This document shows positions 33,412 through 45,949 of a DNA stretch of 64,000 nucleotides, in pieces. The stretch comes from Cocos nucifera (Eukaryota; Streptophyta; Magnoliopsida; Arecales; Arecaceae), in NCBI GenBank assembly GCA_006176705.1, contig QRFJ01000498.1, forward strand, positions 186,001 through 250,000, written 5' to 3'. Each line of letters opens with the position of its first letter. The first letter of the stretch is position 1. A program made the position numbers and the translations under genes. The notes beneath the pieces were generated by a model. It was not told where the DNA came from. It was given only the letters and a program-made list of their open reading frames with translations, and did no database searches.

Positions 33412-34260
33412 TTGACTCTCTACAGAAAAATATCTGTGTCCAACCCATTAGCACGTATCCTAGACACACATAGACTGATCGAATCCAATTATAAAGATTG
33501 GCTCAGAAACTACAAAATCATTTTGGATTCCAAGAAGTTAATCCATGTATTGGATCAGGATCCTCCCATCTTACCAGCCCATCCATCCACTGAATAGAGA
33601 GCATCTCTGAAAAAATGGATAGACGAAGATAATAAGGCCAGATATTACATGTTGGGCTCGATGTCTGATGAGCTCCAGTGCCAACATGAAGATATTGGGA
33701 CTGCTCGCCAAATGTTGGCTCACCTGCAGGAGATGTTTGGTGAATAGAGTCGCGCAGCCAAGTATCAAGTCACGAAATAATTTTTTAAGGCTAAGATGCG
33801 TGATGGGCAGTCAGTCCAAGATCACTGTCTGATGATGATCAAGGACATGGAAAGAGCTTGAGAAGCTCGGTGTGAAGTTAGACTTGGATCTGTAGAATGA
33901 TATTATTCTGCAATCCTTGACTGATGCATATGGGCAATTCATCATGAATTACCACATGCATAAACTTCAAAATTTCCTTGGCCGAATTAATGAATATGCT
34001 GGTCACCGCTGAGCTTTCTATGAAAGGTTCTAAAGGCTCAGTTCTTGCTATGGAATGGACTTCTTCCAAAAGAAAGTCTTATGAAAAGAAAAAGAAGTCT
34101 GCAAAAAAGCAAAAGATGGAAGGAGAAAAGAAGAAGAAGGTAGAGCCGAAGATGAAAGCCGCTGCCAAAGAAAAGTATTTTCATTGCAACAGCGACGACC
34201 ACTGGAAGTGGAACTGCCCTACTTACCTAGCCACCCTGAAGAACAAGAAGAAGGTCCTTC
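33412..34260 (+). pseudogene. gag of element D
   Basis: Copia Gag from NPLARILDTHRL through the UBN2 domain and lysine-rich linker to the zinc knuckle (34170-34217). The expected start ATG is ATA (33430-33432), the same change as in B. Stops lie at 33595, 33748 and 33778 and a one-base shift follows DMERA. The first knuckle cysteine is tyrosine; the remaining Cys, His and Cys are kept. The linker KKKKSAKKQKMEGEKKKK is strongly basic, as expected for RNA binding. Confidence 0.8.
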
Positions 34261-34716
34261 TGGAGGTATGCTCGTTATTGAGTCTAACCTTACGATTTCT
34301 TCTGCATCTAGTTGGGTGCTTGACTCTGGTTCTAGTGCTCATCTGTGCACTTCCATGCAGGATCTTGAGGATAGCAGGAGGCTGAGGGATGGAGACATGA
34401 TCCTACGTGTCGGTAATGGAGCAAGAGTTGCTGTAGTGACCGTGGGAACATACCCTCTTCGATTACCATCTAATTTAGACTTAGTTTTGAAAGACTTATG
34501 TGCCTGCAGCTAGCAGGAATTTGATTTTTGTTTCATGCTTAGCACTGGAAGGCTATGTGATTACCTTCTTTAAGGACCATTGTAACATTCTTTATGAAAG
34601 AAATAAAATTGCAAATCTTTCCTTATTAACGGTCCTTATCAGCTACATATTAATGTATTTATTCTAACTATCGAGCAAAACGTGAATGCCAAATAACCTA
34701 GGGATAGTCTAAATGA
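34261..34716 (+). pseudogene. Protease region of D
   Basis: The frame differs by one base from the knuckle frame. The active site DSGSS is intact (34322-34336), followed by AHLCTSMQDL and GNGARVAVVTVGTYPLRLP, as in the plant copia retropepsin. A shift near KDLC breaks the frame. At about 34714 the sequence jumps directly to the region upstream of RT. Confidence 0.78.
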
Positions 34717-34990
34717 CAGCGGCATTGGAAAGCAGATTAAGCTTGATGAGAAAGTCTCACAAGTACAACGAGCTAAGGATCAATTGAAACCAAATCAGGT
34801 TGAGCCAATAAGAACACTACCTCCTCCACCTCGTAGATCAGAAAGAGTTTTCCGTCCCCCTGAAAGATACTTAGGTATTATTTCAGAGAAAGTAGAGAAA
34901 ATGTTCCTCGTAGGTAATGGTGCTCATGGTGATGATCCCAAAATCTACAACAAGGCGATATCAGATATCGACTCCGAGAAATAGCAAGAG
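34717..34990 (+). pseudogene. INT-RT linker of D, joined by deletion
   Basis: It starts with AGCGGCATTGGAAAGCAGA, which in B lies after the integrase at 12525. It includes the LPPPPRRSER phrase and GNGAHGDDPKIYN. In B the breakpoints carry GATA on both sides (11646-11649 and 12523-12526); D has GACA at the join, consistent with microhomology-mediated deletion. Confidence 0.75.
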
Positions 34991-36446
34991 ATAATGCAGT
35001 CAGAAATTGACTCGATGCACTCGAACCAAGTCTGGACCTTGGTAGATCCACTAGAAGGTATAGTACCTATTGGGTGTAAATGGATCTTCAAGAGAAAGAT
35101 TGGTGCAGATGGGAATGTGGAGACATTCAAGACTAGACTAGTGGCAAAAGATTATAGTCAACGTGAAGGCATTGACTATCAGGATACCTTTTCACCAGTA
35201 GCTATGCTAAAATCCATCCGTACATTGCTTGTCGTTGCAGCCTATTTCGATTATAAAATATGGCAAATGGATGTGAAAATGACGTTCTTGAATGGATATC
35301 TTGAGGAAGATATCTATATGGAACAGTCGCTAGGTTTCACATCCATTGATACTGATCACAAGATTTGCAAGTTGCAAAGGTCCATATATGGACTTAAGCA
35401 AGCATCTCGGAGCTGGAACGCTCGTTTCAATGATGTGATCAAAAAGTTTGGTTTCATCAAAAATGAAGAGAAACCGTGTGTCTTCAAAAAGGTCAGTGGG
35501 AGTGCTGTTGTCTTCCTCGTACTATACGTGGATGACATCCTCCTTATTGAGAATGATATTTTCATATTGACGACAGTCAAAATATGATTGTCTAAGGAAT
35601 TCTCCATGAAAGACCTAGGTGAAGCATCCTTTATTCTAGGAATTATGGTCTATAGGGATCGACCAAATAGGATGCTAGGACTTTCACAGAAGATCTACAT
35701 AGAGGAAGTACTAAAGAGGTTTAGTATGGAAAACTCTAAGAGGGGGTTAATACCCTTCAGATATAGTATTCATCTTTCTAAGAAGATGTGCCCTAGCACA
35801 CCTGAGGAAATAGAACTTATGAGCAAGATCCCTTATGCTTCTACAATAGGAAGCCTCATGTATGCCATGCTATGTACATGACTTGATATAGCCCATGCTG
35901 TGATTGTCACACACAGATATCGATCAAATCTAGGTGAAGAATACTGAACTTCTGTGAAATGTATCCTTAAGTACTTGAGAAGAACTAAGGATATGATGTT
36001 GGTCTTTGGTAATGGGAAACTTCAAGTCCAGGGATACACAGACTCAGATTTTATTTTTGATGTCGATGATCGAAAGTCGACATCTGGGAGTCTGTTTGTA
36101 TGTAATGGTGGTACTATCAGTTGGAAGACTTTCAAGCAAACCGTGATAGCAGATTCCATCATGGAAGTAGAATATATCGCTGCATCAGAGGCTACGAAGG
36201 AAGCATTCTGGTACAAGAAGTTTGCTGCAGAAATTGGAGTAATGCCATCAAATGCCATTCCTCTATAATGCGACAACAATGGCACCATAGCTCTTGCTAA
36301 GGAGTCGAGGTCTCATCAGAAAACCAAGCACATTGAGCGGCGATACGACCGCATCCGCGATTACCTTGAGAAGGGTTACGTCGAGGTCAAGAGAGTTGAC
36401 TCTGCAGACAATGTAGCAGACCCGCTTACAAAGTCGTTGGGCTAGC
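34991..36446 (+). pseudogene. Reverse transcriptase-RNase H of D
   Basis: A nearly continuous RT_2 domain: WTLVDPLEGI, GCKWIFKRKIG, WQMDVKMTFLNGYLEEDIY, IYGLKQASRSWN, and the catalytic YVDD intact (35525-35536). In-frame stops at 35585, 35879 and 35945 divide it into frames 34994-35587, 35588-35881 and 35954-36268. RNase H shows GYTDSDF, STSGSLF, SIMEVEYIA, then a stop at 36266 before CDNNGTIALAK and KHIERRYDRIRDYL. It ends with NVADPLTKSLG and a stop at 36443, which is the natural end of pol. Fewer disruptions than B or C, and no frameshift in this part. Confidence 0.88.
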
Positions 36447-36507
36447 AGAAGATTGAAGCCCACCTTGAGAAGATGGAATTTAGACTTGTAGCCAATTGGC
36501 TTTAGGT

Positions 36508-36519
36508 CAAGTGGGAGAT
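36508..36519 (+). promoter_or_regulatory. Polypurine tract of D
   Basis: CAAGTGGGAGAT directly before the LTR start TGTTAGATATATG. Confidence 0.85.
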
Positions 36520-38792
36520 TGTTAGATATATGTGCCCTAGAAGCCAGAATTGGCTGACACTTGTAATACACTTCTAGGAGCAAAATTATAATTTTGACTA
36601 AAATCAATAAAATGGATTATTTTCTATCACATATGTGTATTTAGTGTCTGTGATACATCCTTTGAGTTAATGGTAATGATAATTCATATTTTCAAGAGTT
36701 GAAAATTTAAGACATGAATAATCATTATTAACTCATAAAATGCTTCTGACCATAGAATCATCACGAGGATGGTGATTGATCTGAAAGATTGGTGTACAAT
36801 CACTTCTCTTTAGTAGATGAGTCTTGAGTCTACGGTGTGGAGACACCAAAGCGAGAGTACAGATACTAGTTAGAGAATGAGGGCACTGAGCGTGACCACC
36901 TCGAGTAGTCATTAGGAAGTCTACCTTCTCGTCAATGACTGACTCGATGCTGCAGTGGTGTGTCTGGTTCTTTGACCTAAGGTGCATCGGTAGTTCACCT
37001 TGAGGGTGTTATAGTTTGACTACACCATAACTCGGTCTCCTAGCCATACGAAATCCTGAGGTGTATGTTGGCTATAGCATGTTCATTGTAGGAACTGGAT
37101 TGCATCAAGATGGAATCTATCTACCTCGGTGGTAGAGGAGCAGCCCTATGATGATCATGAGAATCAAGTCCAGAAGCCCATGGCCATGGCAGAGTGAAAT
37201 AATAGAAAGAGTTTCTATTTAGGTTTTCACATCGGACTTGAATCGAATGATTACATCATATGACAGAGACTAGGGTTTGACGAGTTCACCTTAAACCCTA
37301 ATCTGATTGGGGCTCAAGATAGAAGAACTTAATCACACAGGTAGCTGCACCAAGAGGTTCGCATTCAGCTCTGATGGGTTGCCACCATATACTGCTAGGT
37401 GTCACTGGTGGATTTTGGGAGCAATTAGAATGATTTAGATGATCGATCATTCTAGCTGTTCGAATCAGAAGAGTTCTGATCCATCGAAAGGAGTTTCGAT
37501 GATGTCGATGATAGAGATCATGACATATCCCATTACCATACAGAACTGAACCTAACTAGGTCACACAAACAAGGGTTTGAATCTGGTGATCATCAATTGA
37601 ACTGATCCAGTTCAATTGATCTGAATGAGATTCAATTAGGTTCAAGAAAATCGTGCTAGCACTCGATTGAACCTAACGTTCTTCTTTTACTATCATAAAT
37701 AGTTGTCCTGACTGAGCCAAAGGAGTTTGTGCTCAATCAGAGGCCTTCACTTGGTTTGACTGGAAGCCTGTCCAAGTTAGAAAAGGGTTATCTTATTTTG
37801 TAAGATAATACCTACCATTTTTGGTCATCTACCATTTTTCGTCCTTTGACTTTGGTCAAAAGTTAACCTTTGATTGGTCAAATATTGATCATTGACACTT
37901 TGACTTTTATCCATGTGTCATGCACCTATTGGAGAGCTGGTGGGGGCTTGTCCTCCTACCAAAACCTAGCAAGGAGGAGGGTGCATGCCACCCTTGGCGT
38001 GTGCCCAAGCTGGCGGCGCCCAGGAGTCCCTGTTGGACAGGGACTCCATCTCCGTTTTGGATTCTGATTAGACTTCTCCTAAGAACCAAGTTTGACTAGT
38101 CTTAGGTGCCATCTAAGGAGGAATCCAAGGGACTCTATTCCCACCAATCAGATTTAGATCTAATTTCATAAAGGATTATGATTGATTGGGAAGAAGAGGA
38201 GTTGGATCACGCATAGTCTATAAATAAGATCCTGCGCCCAACTCAAAAAGCATTGAAAATTCCCATGCCCCAAGGCTGCCGCTCCTCTCCTCCTCCCCGC
38301 CAAGTCCTTCTTCTCCCTCTCCTCTCCACGCCCAAAGGAGTTTGGGATCCAAGTTGGTGCAATCCAGATGAGAGAAAGGCAACAGAAAGCTAGAAGGCTG
38401 CACTGTTGTAAAGGATAACTGCTGATCTTCGAAAGGTATTTTGAAGATTCTCCAAATCAGATTTAGATCTAATTTTTGGAGATGTGATAGAGAAGAAGAG
38501 GATCTCCAGATCCTGTCTGAGTGGATACCGATAGAGGCCAGGCACTTGCGTGGCTAGATCCAGAACCTTCCACTGCTTACAGGATCATCAATGGGTAATA
38601 GGATTATCCTACGTTAAGATAAATTAAATTAAATTTAATTTATCTAAATTTATTTTAATTATTAAAATAATAAAGATCAAATCTAAAACATTCCAAATCT
38701 GATCTAGATCAAAGAAAAAAATTTTTGAAATATATCTCTTGATCCGATCAGATCTAAACAAATCTGGTCTGAAAAATTAGGATTTTCTTTCA
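36520..38792 (+). repeat. 3' LTR of D (full length)
   Basis: About 2.27 kb from TGTTAGATATATG to TTTTCTTTCA. W-box cores lie at about 37852-37910 and the TATA box at 38219-38226. It is the only LTR with canonical TG and CA ends. The following bases TAGGC are not found elsewhere as a duplication because the left end of D is lost. Confidence 0.88.
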
Positions 38793-38798
38793 TAGGCA

Positions 38799-39295
38799 AA
38801 CTATAACACTCTCAAGGTGAACTGCCGATGCACCTCAGGTCAAAGAATCAGACACACCACTATAGCATCGAGTCAGTCATTGATGAGAAGATAGACTTTT
38901 TAATGACTACTCGAGATGGTCACGCTCAGTGCCCTCGTTCTCTAATGAGTACCTATACTCTCACTTTGGTGTCTCCACACCGAAGACTCAAGACTCATCT
39001 ACTAAAGAGAAGCAATTATACATCAATTTTCCAGATCAATCACCATCCTCATGATGATCCTATGGTCGGGAGCATTTTATGAGTTAATAATGATTATTCA
39101 TGTCTTAAATTTTCAACTCTTGAAAATATGAATTATCATTACCATTAACTCAAAGGATGTATCACAGACACTAAATACACATATGTGATAGAAAATAATT
39201 CATTTTTTTTATTATAGTCAAAATTATAATTTTGTCCCTAGAAGTGTATTACAAGTGTCAGCCAATTCTAGCTTCTAGGGCACATATATCTAATA
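38799..39295 (-). repeat. Inverted LTR fragment of the same family
   Basis: The reverse complement matches the first ~500 bp of the LTR: CAAACTATAACACTC at 38799 corresponds to GAGTGTTATAGTTTG, and GGGCACATATATCTAATA at 39279 to the LTR start. D's 3' end abuts it, so D probably inserted into an older minus-strand copy. The 84-codon plus frame at 38828 is only the mirror of a frame in other LTRs. Confidence 0.85.
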
Positions 39296-39296
39296 G

Positions 39297-39592
39297 TGCA
39301 TACCTCTTACTATTGTTATTTAAGTATTTGAATATAGTTTATCCATAAAAAGACTTGAAGCAGAAGGAGTCTTCTAACCTATGCCTCCGTATTAACCATT
39401 CATCGATGGATCTTACAGGCTTTTAATAGGCTATGCTAGGAACCCTTTATCAGATAACCAAAATATCGACGGTTTCTTTCTATTAAAAAAACTATCTTAG
39501 ATATAGGTAGCATTAGTGGGTAGTTATGTATCACCCAAAAATATCTGATAAGAAAATCTTATATATGGGCTACATAAGTAACATATCCGATA
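39297..39592 (-). repeat. 3' LTR of E (partly truncated)
   Basis: Aligns with 45592-45888. The flanking minus-strand sequence GACCAAGTGGGAGAA (39593-39607) is the polypurine tract. Confidence 0.75.
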
Positions 39593-40261
39593 TTCTCCCA
39601 CTTGGTCTAAATGATGTTGTCAGATAATCCTTGTAAGTAATAGTTAACATAATAGTATGGCCATAACATTTTATCGTTAGTTAATTAATTAACTAGTTAT
39701 ACAATTGTTACTCAAGTAAAGATTCTCTATACATGAATCATAGTAGTCATGCTCTCTAAATGAGCACTTTCTTCCATATATTACAATGTATGATCCGTTC
39801 TAATTGAGTGTCTCATAATACTTTATTAATAATCTTCTTATAAGTCATTCAATGTCTAACTTTATTGATGGCCATAATTTTGTATATAATAACTTACGTA
39901 CTTTATGTGCACAATATACATCATATCATTAAAATAATCAAATATATTTATAAACATATATAATAGTTAGAGAATTAAAATAATAGCTCAAAATGAGCTA
40001 ACAAGTCCAATATGAAATACATGAATCATGAACAACTTAGATAGCAAACCTTTAGTCATAAGATCAGCTATCATTAACTTAGTACTAATGTACTAAATAG
40101 CCACTTATTATCTTTTAACATTTTCTCTGACAACTAAATACTTTATGTCAATATGCTTACTTTGACTTACACTTTTATTATTTTTAGAGAAGAAAATAAC
40201 AGTTGAATTATCACAGAAAATCCTTGATAGTCTTGTAATAGAATCGGTAACTTTTAGGTTG

Positions 40262-41520
40262 GATATAAAATTCTTCAACCACAATGCCTATGATATAGCT
40301 TCATAGCATGTAATAAATTCTACCTCCATAGTAGATGATGCAATAATAGTTTGCTTTATGCTTCTCCAAGATACAGCTCTTTGAGCAAGTAGAAAGATGT
40401 ATCCTAAAATAGACTTTCTTGTATCTATGCATCCAACAAAATCCAAATTCGAATATACAACCACTTTCAAATGGTCGGAATGTCTGTATATTAGCTTGAA
40501 GTCCTTGGTTCGTTGTAAGTACCTTATAACCCTTTTGCCAGCTTTCCAATACTCTATACCTAGGTTACATTAGTATCTATCCAACATTCCTACCGCATAT
40601 CCAATATCAGGTCTAGTGCAGACTTGTGCATACATGAGGATTCCTAATACATAAGCATAAAGGATGTTTTTCATCTGTTCTTATTCCAATGTATTCTGGG
40701 GACATTGATTCAAATTGAACTCCTTTGATAATGGGTGCCATAATAGATGAACAATCGTTCATCCTAAATCTTTTCATAAGCTTTTTAATGTACACTTTTT
40801 TAAGATAGTCCTAAGATTCTTTTGGCTCTATCTTTATGAATCTTTATGCCAAGGACATAAGAGGCTTCATCCATATCCTTCATTTCAAAGTTCTAGATAA
40901 GAAATTGCTTGGTCTCGTACAATAAGCCTAAGTCACTACTTGCAAGTAAAATATCATTCACATATAGGATTAAGAAAACATATTTGCTCCACTGACCTTA
41001 AGGTATAACATTGATCAAAGATGTTTTCTGTAAAACCATGAAGAGAAATAACATTATGGAACTTTATATACCATTGACTGAAAGCCTATTTTAGTCCATA
41101 TATAGATTTTCTTAGCTTGCAAATTAAATGATTATCCTTTTCACTATGAAACCCTTTAGGCTGATATATGTATTCTACCTCTTCAAGATCCTCATTTAAA
41201 AATGCTATTTTCATATCTATTTGATATAGCTCTAGATCAAAATGAGCTACTAGTGTCATGATTATTCTAAATGATTAATCCTTCTCTAAAATTAGATAGA
41301 AGATTTCTTGGCAATCAATGCCTTTTCTTTGAGTGAAATTCTTAGCTACAAGTCTAGCCTTATATTATTCAATATTATCTGATAAGTCCCTTTTAGTCTT
41401 ATAGACCTATTTACATAAAAATAATTAAGGCTCCTTCTGGTAATTCAACACAATCCCAGACTTTGTTTTTACCCATAGATTCTATCTCTTCCTTCATAGC
41501 ATCATATCAAAGTGTAGAAT
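40262..41520 (-). pseudogene. RT-RNase H of element E
   Basis: Minus-strand fragments: RT phrases around 40700-41480, with the catalytic box at 40953-40964 reading YVND instead of YVDD, caused by one G-to-A change on the coding strand, followed by LLASSDLGLLYETKQFL and FEMKDMDEASYVLGI. Then comes the RT C-terminus (YIKKLMKRFRMNDCS, 40720-40795). RNase H follows with DTRKSILGYIFLLA, AVSWRSIKQT and SSTMEVEFI (40310-40470). Frequent stops and shifts interrupt the frames. The loss of the catalytic aspartate alone would inactivate the enzyme. Confidence 0.8.
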
Positions 41521-42900
41521 TTTCTCCACTCATGGCTTATGAAAATGATGAATTTGGATCATCTTTAGGTCCAACATCATAGTCAGATTCTTGAATGTAT
41601 ACCATATAATCACTAAAAATTGCTAGTCTTTTAATTCTTGAAGATTTCATTTCTCCTAGTATTTCATGTGGATTTTGCATAGTGGTCTGCATATTATCAA
41701 TTCTTTCATGGGGTAACTCCTCTTGAGGTGGTTGTTGTTGAATTAGTTGCCATTCAATGAAATCCAGAGGATTACTTTGAAAAGTTACCAACTCATGTAT
41801 ATTTATAGGTATCATAAGTGGTTCCTTTATTTTTTCAAATTTCATTCTACGAGGAACTTCACTCCCACTAAATTCATGATCCTCAAGAAATTTTATATTT
41901 CTAGCTTCAACAATTCTTGGAGTGTGTGAAAGATAATAAAACCTAAATCCTTTGGAATTAGTTGTATAGCCTATGAAGAAACTACTTCTTTTTCTTACAT
42001 CCAGTTTCTTTAGGTGTGGATTATAAACACTCACTTCAACTGGACAACCCCATATGTATAAATGTCTTAAACTTGGTTTCTATCCATTCCATATTTCAAA
42101 AGATGTTTTAGGAATAACCTTTGATGGACCCTATTTAAGATATATACAGTGATTTTTAAGGCTTCACTTTATAAGAATAAAGGCAAACTTGAACTACTTA
42201 TCATACTCCTAACCATATTCATAAGCATGCAGTTCCTCCTTTCTTTCACACTATTTTGTTGTAATATATCTAGCATTGAGCATTAGGCAATAATACCCTC
42301 TTCTTCAAGAAACTTAGCAAATGGACTTGGCATTTGTCCCCTTTTTGTGTATCTTTCATAATATTCTCCATCTCTATATTATCTTATAATTTTTACTTTT
42401 TTTTATTTCTCTATCTCTATTTTGAAAATTTTAAAAGCATCAAGTGTTTCTATTTTATCAAATAAGAGATAGAGATACATGTATCTCAAATAATCATCAA
42501 TAAATAAAATAAAATATTTTTGACCATTTAGATAAGCGATAGAAAATGATCCATAAATATCTATATGTATGATCTCTAGAAGCTTAGTATTCCTTTTGGC
42601 ACCCTTAGTAGTCTTGTTAGTTTGCTTTTTCTTTATGCGGTCTACACAAATACCAAAGTCCATAAAGTCAAAAGCTTTTAAGACTCCATCATCTACTAAT
42701 CTTTTAATTCTCGTTATAGAGATATGTCCCAATCTCCTGTGCCAAAGCTAGAGGAGCATTTATTAATAATACCACGTTTAATACCAACTTCATTATCATG
42801 TAGTGTTAAAAGACTAGACTCATAAGTGGGATCTAACACAATTTTAAATAAATTATTAACTAAAATTTCAAAACCAATAATTTTTTATCTTTCAAAAGAT
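41521..42900 (-). pseudogene. Integrase and linker of element E
   Basis: Frame 42403-42732 has the HHCC end (GHISITRIKRL then CVDRIKKKQ) and the beginning of the core (IIHIDIYGSF, FILFIDDYLRYMYLYLL). The rest of the core is frameshifted between 42040 and 42400. Frame 41537-42034 holds the downstream linker (RSSFFIGYTTNSKGFRFYYL, EARNIKFLEDHEF). This order is standard for plant copia. Confidence 0.78.
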
Positions 42901-43350
42901 CAACTAAACCATAAAAATTAAATTCAAATCCAACACAAGTTAATCTGGATACAGAGACCAAGTTTCTAGAAAATGATGGAATATAAAAAATATTTACAAG
43001 ATCTAATTGAAAACCAGATTTTAAAACTAAATTGTAAGTCCCCACTGCTTCAACATGTGAATACATCTAATTTTCTGAATAGATGCCTTATTTACTTTCC
43101 ATTGGTTTCCTCATATTTAGAAAATCCTATACATTATTAGCAATGTGAATTGTAGTAGCTGAATCAATCCACTAAGCAGTATTATCAAGAGCTTCAACAT
43201 AACAAGATTCATAGCACATAAATGTGAGATTATCTTTCTTTTCAATCCATTTTTTTATACTTGGCATGGTCCTTCTAAAAGTGTCCCTTTTTTTGTAGAA
43301 ATGACATTTATCCTTATTGCCATCCCACTTCATTTGCACACCTGCTTTCT
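42860..43350 (-). pseudogene. Protease and zinc knuckle of element E
   Basis: The zinc knuckle is decayed (about 43255-43320, C-HF-Y-KKRD-T in place of C-X2-C-X4-H). The protease active site (43145-43172) reads WIDSATTIHIAN: the usual DSG triplet has lost its glycine codon. A following open frame (42860-43066) covers the C-terminal part (YNLVLKSGFQLDLVNIFYIP). Confidence 0.7.
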
Positions 43351-43469
43351 TTTTTCAAGGAACACCTTTGCCTTTCTTAGCATTTCCTTTAACATGATTT
43401 ACATAATGAGCATTCACAGGTTTCTCATGCTCCAACCTCTCCTCTTCTTGTACACACATGATCAAAAGT

Positions 43470-44080
43470 TTATTAATCAATCATTTTTTCTTATGTGTGT
43501 TATAAAATATTTTAAATAGTTCATATTGTAGAGAGAGAGAGTTGAGAATGAAATGCACTAGAAATAACTTGAAAATCTTAACTTCTAGAAACCTTAATTG
43601 AGCAGCAACGTCCCTCATTTCCATAATATGCTCTTGCACACTCCTGCTTTTATCATGTGTTATACTCAAAAATTTCTTCATTAGGGTATTGGCTAATGCT
43701 TTGTTAGAGCTCATAAATTATTTCTCAATAGCTTTCATGTAATCTCTGACCTCATTGCTTTTAGGATTGAACCCATAATGCTCTTACTTACATATGACTT
43801 AATGAGCATAATAAGACCTAAATGATTAGATTGCTCCCATCACTCATAAGTAGCCCTCTTATTTGGCATACTTGATTCTATGGGGATGGGTGGTTCATCC
43901 ACATAGAGAGCCAAATCTAAATCCATATACCTCAAAGTTAAGAGAATTTTATTTTCTCTATCAGTATAATTATCACCTAATAACATTGAAATATGAGAAG
44001 AATCATTAAGAAAAGCAGTAGTAGAAATAACTATAATAATAAAAGACAAACATACATCAATACTGTGAAGCATAAACTTG
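43470..44080 (-). pseudogene. gag of element E
   Basis: Two Gag frames: the N-terminal part at 43840-44073 (LLGDNYTDRENKILLTLRYMDLD, PPIPIE) and the UBN2-like part at 43481-43714 (SVQEHIMEMRDVAAQLRFLEV, FILNSLSLQYELFKI). This is the typical copia Gag order. The start region and the join between the parts are broken. Confidence 0.75.
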
Positions 44081-45521
44081 ATTTGAATTAATCAATTGTT
44101 AAATTTAATAGTAAATTCTAAACCTTCCTTTGGGTAGAGGTTGCAAATATGAATAGAATTTTCTTGATAAGACTAGCAAACACTAACACCAAAATGAAAT
44201 ATTCCATACCTATGGGCCTAGGAAGATTTGATTTTGATGTCTAGTTTACTATCTAAACCCAATTAATGTATCAAAATGATTACCTCCCTATGGGGTTGAG
44301 TAATCAAATCATTAAATAATCACTTATTCATATGTGACTAAAATTCATTATACATCATAATGATTTAAGATGCAGTGGCTACTCCTAGGATTATGATGTT
44401 TCAAAATTTGCAAGGTAAATAAATTATCAACTTATCAAAATTTTGATAAATAAGTAAATAAATCATGTAATATACAATCTAATGTATAAAACAAACATGC
44501 TATTACATATAGGTCCTTGCTGTCCTTAACTATATATAAATAGAAATTTATAAACAGATCATCAAAAAATTATCCATAGGTCCCTACTTATTTTATTCTA
44601 TTATAGATTAATCCTTTATAATTAGAAGAACCCAAACTAATTGGTTCACATAAATTGCAATCAAATTAAATCAGTAATATGTCAATTTTAGTCTAATCAA
44701 ATAGCAGTAATCAAGTATCATATAAAAGACACAAATTAAACTATAATACAATATTAAATTAGACTAAATATGACTGATTTAATCAATTAATTATATGTGA
44801 ACCATAATAAACCACAATAAACTAGCCCAATATTATTTGGTTTAGTTATTTAATTAAAATGTTAAAGAGTTATGGAATAGGATTTGAAAACATAGGATAA
44901 TCAACCAAGTATACCGTACAGTTTGAAGAGACTCCAAGTATCCCAAGTCTCTTAAATCATTTGAATTAATTTATGTCTTTACCATGATCTTTCTTTTCTC
45001 TTGTATATTAATTGTTAATTTATATATCATGAGAGGATAGAGTGGTTTTAAACTCCTCATCATTTCTTCTATTTCACTTCCCTCATTTATCCATTCTCTC
45101 TCCCATATATATTATTAGTTTGTCTATGTTGAGAGGTGTGGTAGTTTTTAAATTATTTCTTCCTAGGAATCCAATGATGAAGCTTTAACATCATGCTCTT
45201 TTCAGAAACTAAGTTATAATAAACTCACTTTAGGCTTTTACCCATCCATTCTCATCTTTACCACCCAAACATCCCTTTGGATGCCGAAGATAAGTACTAG
45301 ATGGGAATCGGATGTATTCTCTAATCATCCTTATCTGAAAAAATATGACACTAGAAGATTCCTAGAAAGTGGCTTATCCATCAATAATTTTTTTCATGTA
45401 TTCCACAACCTTATCTATAAAATATTTAATATGCCAAAATAGATGACATATAAAAATTAATCATATAACATCAAGATCACATATGATTCAAATCGAAATA
45501 CTAAACAATAAGGCTAGAAGT
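44081..45521 (-). other. Leader of E and unassigned AT-rich sequence
   Basis: About 1.4 kb between the gag start and the primer site, AT-rich, with no protein-like frame. It may include decayed leader and small insertions; I recognise nothing specific. Confidence 0.5.
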
Positions 45522-45535
45522 ATGCTCTAATACCA
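45522..45535 (-). promoter_or_regulatory. Primer-binding site of E
   Basis: On minus: TGGTATTAGAGCAT, one change from TGGTATCAGAGC. Confidence 0.75.
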
Positions 45536-45536
45536 C

Positions 45537-45888
45537 AATATAAGAAAAAATATCTCAATCTAATAAGCTTATGCAGTGGAAATATTAGCTATGCATACCT
45601 CCTGCCATTATTATTTAAGTATTTGAATAGAGTTTATCCATAAAGAGACTTGAAGCGGAAAGAGTTTTCTAACTTATATCTCCATATTAGCCATTTATCG
45701 ATGGATCTCATAGGCTTTTAATAGGCTAGGCTAGGGACCCTTTATTAGATAACCAAAATGTCGATGATTTCTTTCCATCAAAGAAACTACCTTAGATATA
45801 ACCAGCGTTAGTGGGTAGTTACGTATCACTCAAAAATATTTGATAACAAAACCTTATATATGGGCTATATGAGTAATGTATCCAAACA
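45537..45888 (-). repeat. 5' LTR of E
   Basis: On minus it starts TGTTTGGATACATTAC and ends at the primer site. Aligns with 39297-39592. Confidence 0.72.
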
Positions 45889-45949
45889 TCAAACATTCTT
45901 CTCATACTGACTATTCTACTCCCTCAAATCTTGCATCCAAACAAAGAAG

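Larger units (their letters stand above)
32665..38792 (+). mobile_element. Ty1/copia element D (5' truncated, integrase deleted)
   Basis: A copy of the A-B-C family that begins in mid-leader (AATTGGAGCTACTCGACC, matching 5039 in A), continues through gag, protease, RT and RNase H, and ends with a full 3' LTR (36520-38792). The 5' LTR, primer site and half the leader are missing. A deletion of about 877 bp relative to B removes the whole integrase core. It is otherwise the least decayed copy, with only a few stops in RT-RNase H. Confidence 0.88.
39297..45888 (-). mobile_element. Ty1/copia element E, minus strand, degenerate
   Basis: A different copia lineage with short LTRs (about 300-350 bp). 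On the minus strand: 5' LTR 45537-45888, primer site 45522-45535, leader, gag, protease, integrase, RT, RNase H, polypurine tract (39593-39607), 3' LTR 39297-39592. All coding parts are broken. The left LTR lacks about 55 bp at the junction with the inverted LTR fragment. No target duplication is apparent. Confidence 0.82.
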
